Shown: positions 34,477 to 48,700 of the stretch, one piece after another
How positions within the stretch are numbered: position 1 is the stretch's first letter
Layout of the letters: the number at the start of each line of letters is the position of its first letter
Source: Pseudovirgaria hyperparasitica
Taxonomy: Eukaryota; Ascomycota; Dothideomycetes; Acrospermales; Acrospermaceae
Direction: 5' to 3'
DNA: 64,000 bases
Assembly (NCBI RefSeq): GCF_010093815.1
Contig: NW_022985555.1
Location: forward strand, 804,186-868,185
Translations under genes and position numbers: made by a program
Notes under the pieces: generated by a model
What the model was told of the DNA's origin: nothing
Seen by the model: only the letters and a program-made list of their open reading frames with translations
Databases searched by the model: none

Positions 34477-37400
34477 TTCGAATTACTCCCTATATAGTAC
34501 TATAGTTAAGATAGTCTAACTAGAACCGAGAAGGTCGACACGATCTACTATAGGGATAAGTAATACTATATTAAATAATAGGGATCCTCTATAATCGGTA
34601 TTAATCCCGGCCGTTTCTAACTAAGAAGTAGAAATATTAGACCGAATCACGGAGCTTTTAGACGAAGAAATGGTAGATACGCCGAGTAACTTCTAATAAT
34701 ATAAAGCCGGATAACGAGTCGTGGCGGAGCCACGTAAGGTATTATAATAAACTATCGCTGAACTTTAGGAATACGTCGCGAATTAGGCTCGAGAGATTTA
34801 AACCCTTAAAGAATAGGTAGAACGCGCGAAACTCCTTATAAAGAGACGAGAACTTAAGGAGTCTCTTAAAGAACTACGCCGAACGATAGTAGGTGGACGA
34901 CTTCCTATACTAATTTAGGCGGAATTAGTTTACCTACCATTAGAGTTACGATAATCTACCGTATACCCGGCCGCTTCGTTACCGATTTACCCTATTCCTT
35001 CCCTAGGTATACTAAAATCTAAAGACCTAACTATATTTATAGGGAAGAACTAAAAGGAGTAGAAAGACTAGAAGAGAGACTACGAAAAGTACTTCCTTAA
35101 TAACCCTCTACTCTTTTCTACTAAAGTATAACGCATTTCGTTCGGAGAACGATACCTAGACTTATAATCCCGCGATTAATAGAATAGATAGAAGGAAGTG
35201 CAGCTACTATCTACGATAACCTAGGAATATTTAGCTATATTTATACTAAATACCCTCGGAACGGATAGAGAACGTGAAAGAAAGGCACTATCTAAGTTAA
35301 GAAGCGTGGTATAACGACCGAACTAGACACCTACTTAACTACTATAATACCTCTAAAACCTATAGGATAATATCCCTACGCTATAGGAAAATATTCGCAT
35401 ATTCTAGTTTCGCGAAGTACTACTTCCGTTAATTCGCGAAAGACTAGGAATAGTATTATTAAGTTTTAACTATCTATACGAATTAGAGGAGAAAGCTAAT
35501 AAATACTACCGTATCCTTAAGGAACGCGGCTCTCTAGGTAAAACCGACGAACCCTATATAGGTTAGAAACGAGGTCGATTAAATACGTTCGATTAAGAGT
35601 AACCTTACTATAATTAGCGCTAGAAGAGTGTAAATCGGGGTAGAAACGCGTTAAGAGGACACTAAAATAATTAAGGCGGTGCTTCTTAACACGGAAAAGG
35701 ATAAGGCACGGGCTTAAATATAACGCCTATTATAAAATAGTAGGATTATAGCGCACTTCGTTACTATAAGTATAGAGAAATAGGATATATTTCGCCTAAC
35801 TATAAGAATCCGAAAAAAGAATAGACTAGTACACGAGACCTAACCGCGTCCTTAGCTAAATTATATATACTTAGGAGGAGCTATAGCGCCTTCCGGCGAG
35901 TAAAGACCTAATATTACTAAAAGTATCGTTATCTATAGTAAATAGTAATAAAACTATATAGGCCCTCGTGGATACTAGTATAGAAGATAACTATATTTCG
36001 TCGATTCTCGTAAAGGAGTATAGATTATCGTATAATCTCGGTAAAGTTAGCCGAACTATCGTAGTTAATAGATATGAAGTTAGAACTTTAGGTAAAGCTA
36101 TAACGAATTACGAAGTTCATGACTTAAAGATAATAAAATAGTAGATGTCTAATAAATTTATCGTGGCTAATATTAGCTAATAGAATATGATTCTAGGGAT
36201 GCCTTAGCTTAGACGCCTAAACCCTATCCTCGATTTTTAGAAGGAGATATTAATATTCTAACGATACCATAGTAAATTATACTAGTAAGTCGTAACTATT
36301 AGTAAGGAGGCATAGAACCTCGCCGTGCGGACCCGATTATCGCTAATCTATCTTATATTCTTATTAATTATTAATAAAGACGAGGACGATAGTAATAATC
36401 AGGGCGAAGACACGCTATCTAACGTATATTCGTAGTATACGGATATGTTTTCGGTAGAAGATACGTTACTTCTCCCTAATCACGGGCTATATAAGCTAAA
36501 GATCGAGCTCGAAGAGGGAGTAGACGTCCCTTATAGTCTACTTTACCTACTTTCGAGACTAGAACTTAAAGTTCTTTATAAATATATTAAAGAATACCTC
36601 GAAAGGGGCTAGATACGTCGTAGTACGTTATCGGCCGGTATACCTATTCTCTTCGTAAAGAAGAAAGATAGAAGTTTACGTCTATGCGTTAACTATTAGG
36701 CACTAAATATAGTGACTAAGAAGAATCGTTATCTATTACTACTAGTTAGTAAATCTTTAGACTAATTAATGAAGGTAAAGTACTTTACGAAGCTAGATTT
36801 ATAAGATATATATTACCGGCTTTAAATTCGTTACGGAGATAAGTGGAAAACCGCATTTCGGACTAGATATAGTTATTTTAAGTATACTATTATGCTATTC
36901 GGGCTAATAAATACGCTAGGAGCGTTTTAAGGATATATTAATACTATACTCGTAGGATTACTTAACGTGATTTACGTAGTTTATCTCGATAATATACTAA
37001 TTTACTCCGATAGTATATAGGATTATAAAGAACACGTGAAATCGGTGCTAAATCGTCTAAGGTAGTATAAACTCTACGCAAAATTATCTAAATACGAGTT
37101 TTACTAATAAGAAGTTGGGTTTCTTGGCTTTATTATAATATATGGCGGCCTAAAAATAGAGCCGGAGCGTATAAAGACTATTATAGAATAGCCAGAACCT
37201 ACTACTATACGTTAAATTAGAATATTTATAGGTTTCGTGAACTATTATTATAAATTCATTATAGGCTTCTTACGAATTACGGCGCCGCTTAATAAACTTA
37301 TAGAGAATGGCGGTAAAATCCCTATAGGTGGGCGAGTATAGCGTAAAGCTAAGTTGGTCGAGATATAGTTAACGCCGGAAGCGCGAGATACGTTCCGATT

Positions 37401-39122
37401 GTTAAAGAATTACTTTATAACTACGCTAATTCTTAGGTATTTTAATTCTAAGAAGTATATTTAGGTCGAAACTAACGCGTTAGGATTTATAATTACTAGA
37501 ATTATTAGTTAACCGTATAAAGATACGAAAGATAAGGTATAATAGTACCCGGTCGCTTTCTTTTCCTATAAAATAGCGGATATAGAGACGTGTTATAATA
37601 TACACGACTAGGAACTACTTATAATCGTCGAGAGTTTTAAGTAATAGCGATATTATTTAGAAGGCTCTATATATTAGATTAAATTATTATCGGATCACGT
37701 AAATCTACGTTACTTTATATCGACTAAGGTCCTTAATCGCCGATAAGTACGTTAGGCTAAGTAGATATTAATATTTAACTTTAAAATCTTATATAAAGCT
37801 AGAAGAGAGAATAAAGCTAATCCTCTATCGCGGTGTAAAGATTATAAGAAATCGTTATAGAATAACGTAGATAGTCGGTATAAGTTAGACTATACTATAC
37901 TTTAGATACTATAAGACTAGTTATCTAATAGAATACTAGAAGCTAGGACACTTTCGGCGATTCTCCGCGGGAATTAGAGCGGGTATTAAGTAATCTAAAT
38001 AAACATCTAAGAAACTAAGAAAACCCTTAAAGACTTAATTAAATCTACCTAGAATTCCGATATATTAGTAAAGAAAGTTATAAGTATAAAAGGAAGCGCT
38101 ATAGATCCGCTATGGTTATTAAGGTAGGAACGATGATTAGACGCGATCTACTTCTAAGGCCGACTCTATATGCCGGAAGGCGGCTTACGAATTAATATTT
38201 TAAGGGAATAGTATAATTACGCGTTAGTAGGGCACTTCGGTATTATAAGGACGGTCGATTTAATCCGAAGGACATACGACTAGCCGGGTCTTTATAAATA
38301 TATAAAAGACTACGTAAAAACGTATAACGTTTGCCAGCATATGAAAGTACATAGACACTTACCATATAGTAAATTAAGGCCATTACCTATGCTAAAGAAG
38401 GCATGGAAGGAATTATCGATAGATTTCATTATAGATCTGCCCCTAAGTAAGTATTCTAGGTATATTTATAATAGTTTACTTATAGTTCTAGATAGATTTA
38501 TAAAGATATTATACTATATCCCTATAAGGAAGACGATCTAAGCACTAGATCTTATAGATATACTACTCCGTGACGTAGTCCGGCTCTATAGTATACCGAA
38601 CGGCATAGTTTCGGATAGAGGTCCGTAGATAACGTCTAAATTTTAGAAGGATTTCTACTATACGCTAGGAATTAAGCGGAAACTTAGTACTACGTTCCAC
38701 CTATAAATAGATAGATAGATAGAGCGGTAGAATTAGATAGTCGAGGCGTATTTACGCGCATATTATAACTATAAGTAGGATAACTAGGTAAGGTTAGTCT
38801 ATATCGCGGAATTCGCGTATAATAATAGCCGATATACGTTAACCCACGTAAGTCTATTTAAAGTAAACTTTAGTCGGAACTATAATATATAGTTCTTAGG
38901 GACTTAGTTTAAAGTAGAACGACCTAATGTTAAAGTAATAGAAATTACTATAGAACTATTCTAAACGTAAAGAAGCGTTATAAAGTTACTATAAGATACT
39001 ACGAATTATAGTAAATCGTACTATAATAAGGGTAGAAAACCCATAATCTTTAATGTTAGGGATAAAGTTTTACTAAATAGTAAGAATATTCGTAGTATTA
39101 GGCTAAAGAAGAAGCTTAACTA
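34477..39122 (+). mobile_element. Element A: gag-pol fossil
   Basis: Gypsy polyprotein remnants on the plus strand: a gag-like part, an aspartic protease region, a reverse transcriptase region with a YLDNI form of the YxDD box near 36985, RNase H, and an integrase whose core segment reads SIDFIIDLPLSK (about 38405-38450). It is broken by many stops. It ends at the AACTA target (39118-39122) where element B sits. Confidence 0.88.
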
Positions 39123-39260
39123 TGTTAAGGATAGAGATGTCAAGTCTTGGTCAAGTATTGAATTGATTACTAGCTACTTCATGGAATCTACGGCTATGTA
39201 TATGGGACTGCTAGTCCGTGGTTCTTGCCGTTATCCATCTCCTTGTTACTTTCCGTGACA
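39123..39260 (-). repeat. 3' LTR of element B
   Basis: A 138-bp LTR, TGTTAAGG...CCGTGACA, matching 51836-51973 at 134 of 138 positions by eye. Confidence 0.93.
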
Positions 39261-42200
39261 GCTACCCCTAACAGCTCGAAACGATAAATGTAAAAGTCCT
39301 TACTCTGGTAGGCTTGCTTTAGTTAGATGCTCGTGCAGATACTATACTATGTTACTCCCTAGGTGTCGGTAGAAGTATTAATAGTATTATTATAACATAG
39401 CTCTTTGTCTCTCCGGTTCTTGCGCGAGGATAGCTTCCATTACCTTTAGATTTATAGTAACTTCCTAAAGCCTATCGTGAACCTCGAGGAAAGCTTCGAA
39501 TTAGTTATTAGGGTATTTGAATATATAATTTAGTACTATTCTTGTTACTCTTATTTCTTTTATATTTATTTAATCCATTCGTAGCGTCGGTATAGCTATA
39601 GGGATCTAAGACCATTCGTACATATCGTCGTCTTTTCTCGGCCAGTTCGAGTAAGTGGATTCAGCGGGAGTGGGAACTATGGGTATCGGAATAATAACGG
39701 TTTCTATATTTATAGCCGTAGCGGCACTTACGATAACGTCATTCTCTACGTCGGCTACGGCACTTGCGATAACGTTAATCTTTACGTCGGCTACGGCACT
39801 AGTCTCTACTATTGGCATGGTTTTAGTAGTAGTATTATCAATGGCGGCGGTGACTTCCTTAGTTTCAATGATTAGGACGGTTTTAGTTACGGCGGCTTCT
39901 CCCATTTAGGAGTCTTCTATATCATGAAATTCGTTTACCGACTCCGAGTCGTCGGTATTCGCGAGCTTTACGAATTACTATATTTGTTTCTTGAACTTAT
40001 CTAAGACGGCTTCTTCGTGCACGACTTCCATTAGGTTGTCGTTTATATTAGTATCTAATTCTCTAACTTCTAGTAGCTCAATTTCTAAGCTTGATACCTT
40101 GTCGTCTAAGAGCTCCTAGGCGTTTCGTTCTAGAAGTTCTTTAAACTAATATTCTAGCGTAGGAATTCTAGAAACCGGTATTTCCATCTGAATATTATCG
40201 AGTTTAGGATAGTAATTATAAGTACTAGCGGCCGCTACTTCGTCGAAGAGCATTTTAAAAGGTATTCCGTTAGAAGCTATACATAGTTTATCTTCTTTTA
40301 TAGCGAGTAGGTGTTCGAAGCTATCTTAGATATATTACTAGTATCTTCTAATAACTTCGTCGATATCTTGCGCGCCTACTTCTATAGCGCGCTCCATAGT
40401 TTTCGTCACGCTATTAGGATGTTATGGGTTTATAATTATCTCTATGAATCTTCGTATCCAGCTGGTAATTCTTAGTGTTTACCTAATTAATTCTTTCCTG
40501 GATGAAGCATCTACTATGGGCGTAGCAGTTACCGCGGGCGTAGCTGTTACTATAGGCGTAGCTGTTTCTACTATCGCAGCTATCTTCTACGTAGCGATCT
40601 TTTATGCTTCTACTATGAACCTTTTTAGAGCCTCCCTTATAATATCTTTTATCTAAGCTTCTATCTCTTTCTCGTGGGCTAAGATAAGCGTGTTCATTTC
40701 CGCCTCTTATTAACTAATAGCGTTTGCGGTTAACGCGGCGGGAATTAAGGCAGGTAAGGTCGCGGGAATTAAGGTAGATCGTAGCTCCGTTAGCTCTATT
40801 AGGGTAGGCGGAAGTTCTAACGACGTAGGAGCTACCTTGGATGCTATTGTTTTGGCGGTGATTGACTTTACCTTCTTTACTATTTTAGCTTTCTTTGCGG
40901 CGGTAGCTAGTATAGGTTTTATAATAGGGAGTGGGACCTTGATTACCTCTATTACCTTCGTAACTAGAGCCTATGTTTCTTCCGGTATCCTTAATTTAAT
41001 GACGCCTTCGGTTAGGTTTATCGGGACGTTTAAGGTAGACACTCCGGCCTTTAGTCCCTTAGCGATCTCTCTTACTAAAATAATTGGCTATACCTCGTTA
41101 GTATTCGTGAATCCTTCGATCACGAAAAAGTTATCTATTTTATTAAAACTAGGTAGCGAGCTTATAGTAATAGTTTACGTAGAGATAGTTTACGTAGAGG
41201 TTTCGGGTAGGGTTAAAGTGTATCTACTAAGTAGGTGTCGTGGTAGGAGTTTATTAATTTTCCTACCCTATGTAATTCGATCTTCGCGGGAACCGTCTCG
41301 AATGATTATTAGCATGGTTACCCAGTCGTTCGTGACACCGTAATTCAAAGGATCTGTGAACCATGGCATTTTTTTATAGGCCGTGGCGAATTTCCGTGCG
41401 AGGTCTTTAAGAGAGACTACTAAGATTAGCCATGTACGCGCTATGTCTTCTATATATAGCGCGTAGACTTCTTTAAGTAGCTTTTCTTCTGCTCCTCGAC
41501 GCTAGTCTACTATTACGCTCTCTATTAGGCCCTATTTTCGAACCAAGTCTTAGAGTATAACCTTATTCAATGGTATCTGTGAGTGCACTTCACGGACGTT
41601 TTTTATAATTCTAGCCTTGTCTTCTAGGGAACTCAGACGGTGGATTAACTAGAACTGGTATCCGGACGATTATAGTGCTGTTATATGGTTGCCGTTAAGT
41701 CCTTTAAGGCGTTATAAGACGTACTAGGATCTTGCGTGTCTGTGGAGGATGTATCATTAGTATTCATGCGCCACGAGCGTCGCTTCTTAATTATATTACA
41801 ATTACTATATAATTAAGTCTAGAGGTCCTATTACCCATTCCTAGGCGATGTCTCTTTACTACTAAGCTACGACGGTAACCTAAACTAATCCGTCCCTCCT
41901 TCGCCATGCGGCGTAGCGCCGAATATTCTTACTATTTAAACCTTATAGCTAAGATACTGGTATATTCCACGCGTGACTATAGTGGCTCCGGATTTCCTCT
42001 ATGGTATCCGTTACGAAGTATCGTGCCGGAATCTACGTATATTCTACTTAAGCTATTTCCTTTGTGGAGTATCTATTATCTAGTTTTAAGAGCTGCGCGA
42101 TAATACTACTCTTAGACGATTGCTCTGCCTCGAATCTCGTGCCTTTTAGGAGTGTGACGGTAAAGTTCCATTCCTCGTCCGCGGATATTATACTCTCCTC

Positions 42201-44600
42201 GAGTTCTTCATTAGAAACCGTGGCTGGAATCTTTATAAAGAATTCTTTTTACTTTAGAATATACCTGATTTCGTCTATAGACACTAGAGCGAGTAAACCT
42301 AGGCGGAGGCGGTGTGGATTTACTCCTGGGTCCGAAAATTCTAACTAATATTACTATGTAACGACTGGTTCCTCCTCTTCTGTCATGGGCGGCTCATATT
42401 TATAGTTGGAGTTAGAGATTATACTACCGTCGAGAATGTTATAACGTATGGTACCGTGCCTCGCACTATACTTATCATACGCCTTTTGTTCGCCCTTCCT
42501 TGTGATCTTAAGCTTATTTTTCGTCTTGATTATAACATGATGTGGCACGGCGACATTTGGTAGTATGGTTAGACCTTTTAGATCCTACGTGACTCCCTTA
42601 TCTTCCTTATATAGGAGGTTAATCTATCGAAGCTTGTGTAATGCTATTTATAATACCTCTGTGTTCGAATGATGAACCCCGTACTTTAGGAGAGAAGGGT
42701 CCCACCAGGTAGGATTCTTAATATCGGTGTTAGTAAGAATCGGTCGCTCCTTATAGAGCACGTACTAACCGATAGTAAGATAGTAGAACTTTCTATTAAC
42801 CGTAACCGGCTTTCCTTTATTATCGTAGTATAAGCATCTATCTTTATAGGGAGGGTCTAGCTTTCGCGGTAGAATATAGAAATTATCGCCTTCCTTCGTT
42901 ATGAAAGGCGATACTTCCTTTAAAGACTAAGTCTTTGATACTTAAAATGACGCTATGAATCTATTTATGATATCCTTCTAGTAAAAGATATTATCGAGTT
43001 TCCTATGGAATATCAATGCCACGTAAATCTCGAGTTTATACTTGTTAGAAAGGTAGATACCGTGAGTTGGCATCGCAAATCGGAGGCCCTTAACTATAAT
43101 TCCTAAGGTAGGATAATTATAGACTGGTTTTCGTTCGTTATATCTTCTATTAAAGCTTCCTTTTTATTCCATGTCGATTCTAATACGCGCTTTATAGAAT
43201 AGGAAGGTTTCTAATTATATAGTTCTGATGATACCGCTTGTTATTCCTTTTACGCGAGGGTGCTTTCCATACACCGCTCGAGTTATGATAGGAACTGTGT
43301 TATATTTTAAGGCGGTAGGCTTCTTAATTAGTGACTTCTTACTCTTTATAGCCTTTCCTTCGTTAATTTCGCTCGCTAAATAACCTCCGTTACCTTTATT
43401 CCCTTTTAGCTTTCGCTTATGACCTCTCTTAGTAACTGTTTTTAGCGGGGTTAAGGCGTTTTCCTTATCCGAGGTGACTTTAGCTTTATTATCTTTACTC
43501 CGTGTTATCTTTATATACTATAGATATAAGAGTAAGGAGGAATTAATAACTGTTTAAGATTATAGATAAAACTTATTAAGCTAGAGTCTCTACGAGGTTA
43601 AGGTGGAGGATAGAAAGATAAGTTACGCGTTAAGTTAAGGATGAGTAAGTAGAAGGTAAATCGAGCTCGGCGGTAAGAGTGTTCGCGAGCGTGACGTTAC
43701 TATTACTACCTTCCTTCGACGGTAGGGTAAATTCTCCTTTTACTAAGATTATATCTACTAGTGCTGGGTTTACGTCGTTAAGAGGACTAATAGCGGTAAG
43801 TATAGCGATAATATTATCGACTACTAAATAGTATCGTGTTCGTTATCGTCGTTATATATAGTAATATATTTCTACTAACGGATACTAAACGGTAGTCTAT
43901 AGCGTGTGCTTAATGGCTGATCGAGATATACGTGGTGAGGAGGGCATTCTCGGATCCTAGTGTTGATCTATATAGATATAGTGCTATGAGATTACTCCTT
44001 TATCGTCCTCACGGAATTCGTGTTATAATGCGTTAAGAATTCGTTTAAGCTTATGGGTATGCGGTAATAATTAATGTCGCTGTGTTTTTATTCACGGATT
44101 CTATTCCTCTTAGACCGTTATACTATTTCGCTTACTATTATTATAAATGTTTAGGGGATATGATTATAGGAATAGTTATATATATAGGCGCAGTTTCGGT
44201 GAAGTGTGTTTTTCAGGTTAGGGATGTATCTGATATTGGATGCAATGCTTTAATACTATTATACGTTTGACATTGGATATAATTCTTTTATTAATATAAT
44301 TCTTTTATTACACGGTAGTACTTCTAAAGGGTAAACGCGAAAAGGAACGTATATATGCAATTAATGATAATTCGGAATTGTATCCATCTTAGGTAGGAAC
44401 CTTTCGGTTTCTAACCTAAGCTAGGATTTTAACGCTGTGTAAGAAACGCCTCTTAGTACTTAAGGCTATGAATTTCTTTTATCTAGGTCCTCTTTTATAG
44501 TTCCTTATCTCTGTTTTTAAGGTTGGGTATATTATGTCGAATTCCTCTCGAAGTTCGCGGGTATCTCTAAGGTCTTCTTCATTATACCATTGGTTATGAA
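39261..44600 (-). mobile_element. Element B: unassigned accessory region between pol and 3' LTR
   Basis: About 5.3 kb beyond the end of pol. The minus strand has several protein-like stretches: one rich in Thr, Ala and Val at 39905-39606; a Lys/Pro/Ser/Thr-rich stretch opposite 40837-41343; and a basic then acidic stretch at 42548-42354 ending PPMTEEEEPVVT. The part about 43500-44600 looks noncoding. I recognise no family. It could be an additional element gene, captured host sequence, or an unrecognised insertion. It is broken. Confidence 0.55.
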
Positions 44601-44639
44601 TTAGACCCTAGCCCTTCTATTTAACTAGGTACTATTTCT

Positions 44640-47600
44640 TCTTTGTATTCTAATTCTAACGTCGGTCGAGAAACCTTTCAATTTCATAAGACGGATATTT
44701 ATCTAGATTATCTTCGGCGAAAACGCTAGGTGGTTCGTTAGTACCATGGTTGCGTCCGAATAGATCCGTGCCGGGCGGGTATGGTACTAGCTGGCTAACT
44801 AATACCACTAGGTGAATTTTCACGCTCTCCGGAAGGTCGAGTTCGTACACGTTATTCCCGATACGTCGTAAAATTTTAAACGGACCGGTTCTCTAAATAT
44901 CGAACTTCCTATTTACGTGCCCGTGTACGCGGTAACCGTGGTATAATTATAGATACACTTCGGCTCCGGGTTTTAGACGAAGAGGCTTATACTTCTTATT
45001 ATATCGGTACTTTATTATAACCGCTGCGAAGCTAGTAGCTTCGGCGGCTATTTCTCTATTCTTTAAACGGAGCGATTTATAATCTTTAGAAGGTAATTCA
45101 TGTAGTGCGTCCGCGCTATCTTTAACTTTAAAACCATATAATTACTTATTTAGAGACATGCTAGTGGTTTCATTTATAGCGTTATTCATGAAGCCTTATA
45201 GGAATGGTAAGTAGGCATCCTAATCTTCGTCGGGATTCTCGGTAACCACGAAACGAATTCCGATCTCTACGGATTGGTTTGTTCTCTCTGCCTAGCTATC
45301 TATTTATAGGCGATATACGGCGGATATTAGGAATTTAACTCCTAGTATGCTAAAGACCTTTTACTAGAAGGCTGAAAGCCATCTCGCATCCCTATCTAAA
45401 ATGATTTCAGCCGGAATTCCCCAATCGTGTTTAACGAGGTTTAGTAGAATTAGACTAGCCCATTCTTTAGCGCCCTAGTTAGTACGTCCTAGAACGAGAA
45501 GCACTCTTTTCGTAGCTTTATAGGTAATAGGCGCTAGAGCGTCGTAACCCGTTACTGTTTTAGGTAGGGCAGTAATAAGGTCGAGGCATATAGTTCTAAA
45601 TGGTACGTGCTAAGTCGCGATAGGCGTGAAACTCCCGTATGGCTATTACCGAGAGGTCCTCGCCTCGTTACATTACTTATAATATTTAATATAGGCCTTG
45701 ACTTCTTTTGAAAGATGGCGTACGTAGAAAGATGCGGACACTCTCTCATAGAGTCTATTCTCTCCTTAATGGAAACTATAATCGTAAAGTACGTTAAAGA
45801 TCTCGCTAAGAAGGGCATGGGGAATATATAGCCTTTCCCGATCATTGCCTCTATCGATGTTATAGATTATCTTATCTTTTATAAAGAATTTTAGTCTATT
45901 CAGGGGTTGTGATTTCCCTTTTAGTAGTAATTTACCTTTAGAGAAGTTGACGTATATTGGTACGTTCTCGTCTCCATGTCGGAGAGCATCTTCCTTAATT
46001 AGTACTTCGCGTACTTTGTTCCATGCCTCGTCGTCTTTATAGGCTTTTCGTAGGCGATCCTTGAATTTATCTACTATTTTAATTAAGACTACGTGATAGA
46101 CGTAGGTGAGTTTAGTAATCGTCCCTTCATCGCTACCGATCGTAAAAGCCTATGCGATCTTATCTAGCATATTGCCTTCTGTGGCTGGCGCCGTACTTAT
46201 AAGCCTGCTAAGAGCGTCTAGCACGATATGGTTTCTACTAGGGCGGTATCGGATATTAAGCTTATATTATAAGAGATATTAAGCTGCTCGGATAAGACGG
46301 ATATTCTTATAGTCGGCGGCTATGCTGGAGAGCTTCGTCTAATATGTAATAGCCGTTATTACGGTATGGTCCGTGAATATAATAAACTATGCTAATAATT
46401 CGACGAAGTGTCGAAGTTTAGTTACTAACCAAACTAGACCAGCCATTTTAAGTTCTATGGGCTAATAGTTTCGTTCAGTTACCGTGATGGCTTTACTAAG
46501 AAATAATATTGGTTGTATTACTTCCTTTAGAAATAATTCTACCTAGCGTAGCCACGATATTCTTAGGGGGTCGAGTAGATTAAGATTAGTCTCGTCGGGA
46601 TCGATAGGATCGTTAACCGGAACTAACGATATTACTAGATCTGGGTCCCCGCGAACGTGGTATATGAAGACTCTAAAGCCATACTCTTTTAAAGCGTCGA
46701 CGTCTAGGAACGTACGTCTTACCGGCTCATGGTAATAATAGAAGATCGGGTCATCCTATAGCCCTTGTACGGCTTAAAATGATTTGATAAGTACTTTAGT
46801 CTATGGAACTAGCCTTTTCGAGGCCTATACTTTTTGCTGAGTCTTTTTACGAGGGGCATAGCGGAAGAGCTTAGTGCTAGCTTTTAGTAGCGGTGAGACT
46901 AACTATATATAGTATAGTAACTGTCCTCGTAGATATCCCGCCATTCCTAGGTATTGTTTAAGTGCTATAGTATCTTTTAGGAACTGTATTTCTTTTAGAG
47001 CTGTAATTCTTTCTACCTTTGAAGATAGTCCGAAGGCGTTAACTCTTTTTCCAAGGATTATAGTACTTGGATACCCGACGAACGTCTTGGTTACGGCGAG
47101 AGACATATTGAAGTTTAATAGTGTGCTCCATAGTTACCGTAAATAATAAATATGCTCTTCGAATGTCTTAGAGAAAACTACTATATTATCTATGTAGGCT
47201 TTTGCCTATGGGAACTCTCGTAGGAGATTATCGAGTTCCCGTTGCACGTGCTAGACTAAATTAACGTAGCCCATGGTAAGAACTTTCAGGTATTCTTAAC
47301 CCCTATAGGTGTTTACCGTGAATTGCTCACGATCTTCTTCTCGTACTAACCATTAGTAGAATATACTTATAGCGTCCATTGTTATGATATAGTGGTAATC
47401 TCGGCTAGCCTAGAGCATGTCATCCATTCTTATTAACGGGTAGGAATCTTTGACGGTAATTGTATTAAGGCCTCTAATGTTAATCACCACGCGTGGTTTC
47501 TATATCAGCCTATTTATCTTTAGATTATAGACCTCTCTCTAGACGATAAAAACTGGGGAGCTAAATTGGGTAGGCTTTTTACTCTAACCCATTTTATTGT

Positions 47601-48700
47601 TGTCATGAAGCCCGTCAAAGGTTTTATTAATTACTTTACGGTCCTAAGGGCCGACGTTATATACTCGAGTGTATAACTTCTTTAGTTCTCGCTAGTCCTC
47701 CATAAGGATAAGCTTTGCTTCCCTAGAGTTTACGACGGATTTTTTATCTCGCCATAACTCTATAAACTCTTTAATAAGTTCTTTATATTTTGTAGCCTTC
47801 TCTTCCCTACTATAGAGTATTATTCCGTTTAGGAGACGTGTCTTAAGCTTAGGGTTAATGTTCGCGGCTTCTAAGGGAGGAAGGGTAGCGAGGTCTACGT
47901 TAGTATCGGAGATCTAGTAGCATTCTACGATGTCTAGTTCGCGGATTTTACCGAGCACCGTATTCCTCGGAATTACGAGTGTCTCGTTTCCGTCGTTCTT
48001 AATCACGATTTCTCCACTACTAGAGTCGATGACTACCGTATAAATTGTAGCTTATCGCTTCCCAGTAGCGGAGAGGTGCTCTTTCGTGGGTTTAAAAAGC
48101 ATATCGCGATTATTTAGGAGGTTACGTGTGTCCACGAGAACCACGCCTCTTGAATTAGGCTTGATGGATACTAAGTGCTGCGCTCTTACTATGACATTTA
48201 ACTGCTTCTTATGTCTTAGGCGGATACTTATAGGAGCCACCGCATTTTGGCCGTGTGGAAAGGTAATCATGCGGTTTTGAACTTTGATGTCTATTTCTTC
48301 TAGACTAATAGTATCCATGCCCATCAGTAGTTTTGGTACTAGGTTTTCGATAATGCGTGCTTCGCATTTAATAGTAACCGCGACGTCGTTTCCTTCTACG
48401 GTGGTAGGTACCGTGAGTGTCATTTTAACGGACTCGTCGCTATTATAAACCTTATTACCGATATCTATGACTACTGTTAGGTGTATGAGTTTCGTGACAT
48501 GCTTTTTATAATCTAGTAGGACTATGGCTAGCTAGTTTCTGTCCACGAGACTCAGCTTTACTCCGGTATCCACGATTATTTACTTAGGCTCTATGGTCCC
48601 GTTTAATGTTATGTTTATTATAATGTAGTTCTAATAACGAAAGCGATGGCCTTTCGTTCCTATCCTTTTTGCGGTACTCTTAATGACTCGTGGTACTGGT
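44640..48700 (-). mobile_element. Element B: pol fossil
   Basis: From right to left on the minus strand: an aspartic protease region (DTG form near 48590) followed by an open stretch 48423-48052; a reverse transcriptase region with PRVVINIRGLN and AYIDNIVVFSKTF (near 47500 and 47190) and KTFVGYPSTIILGKRVNAFG (about 47085); RNase H; integrase (open stretch 45845-45552); and a C-terminal part with VYELDLPESVKIH and EIERFLDRR (44850-44656) of the chromodomain-like type. It is broken. Confidence 0.85.

Noticed and set aside
39655-39909. Hydrophobic plus-strand open frame, and others at 40444-40656 and 40837-41343
   Set aside because: They lie antisense to element B; their Ile/Val/Ala-rich make-up mirrors Asn/Asp/Ser/Thr-type codons on the other strand, which reads more like protein.
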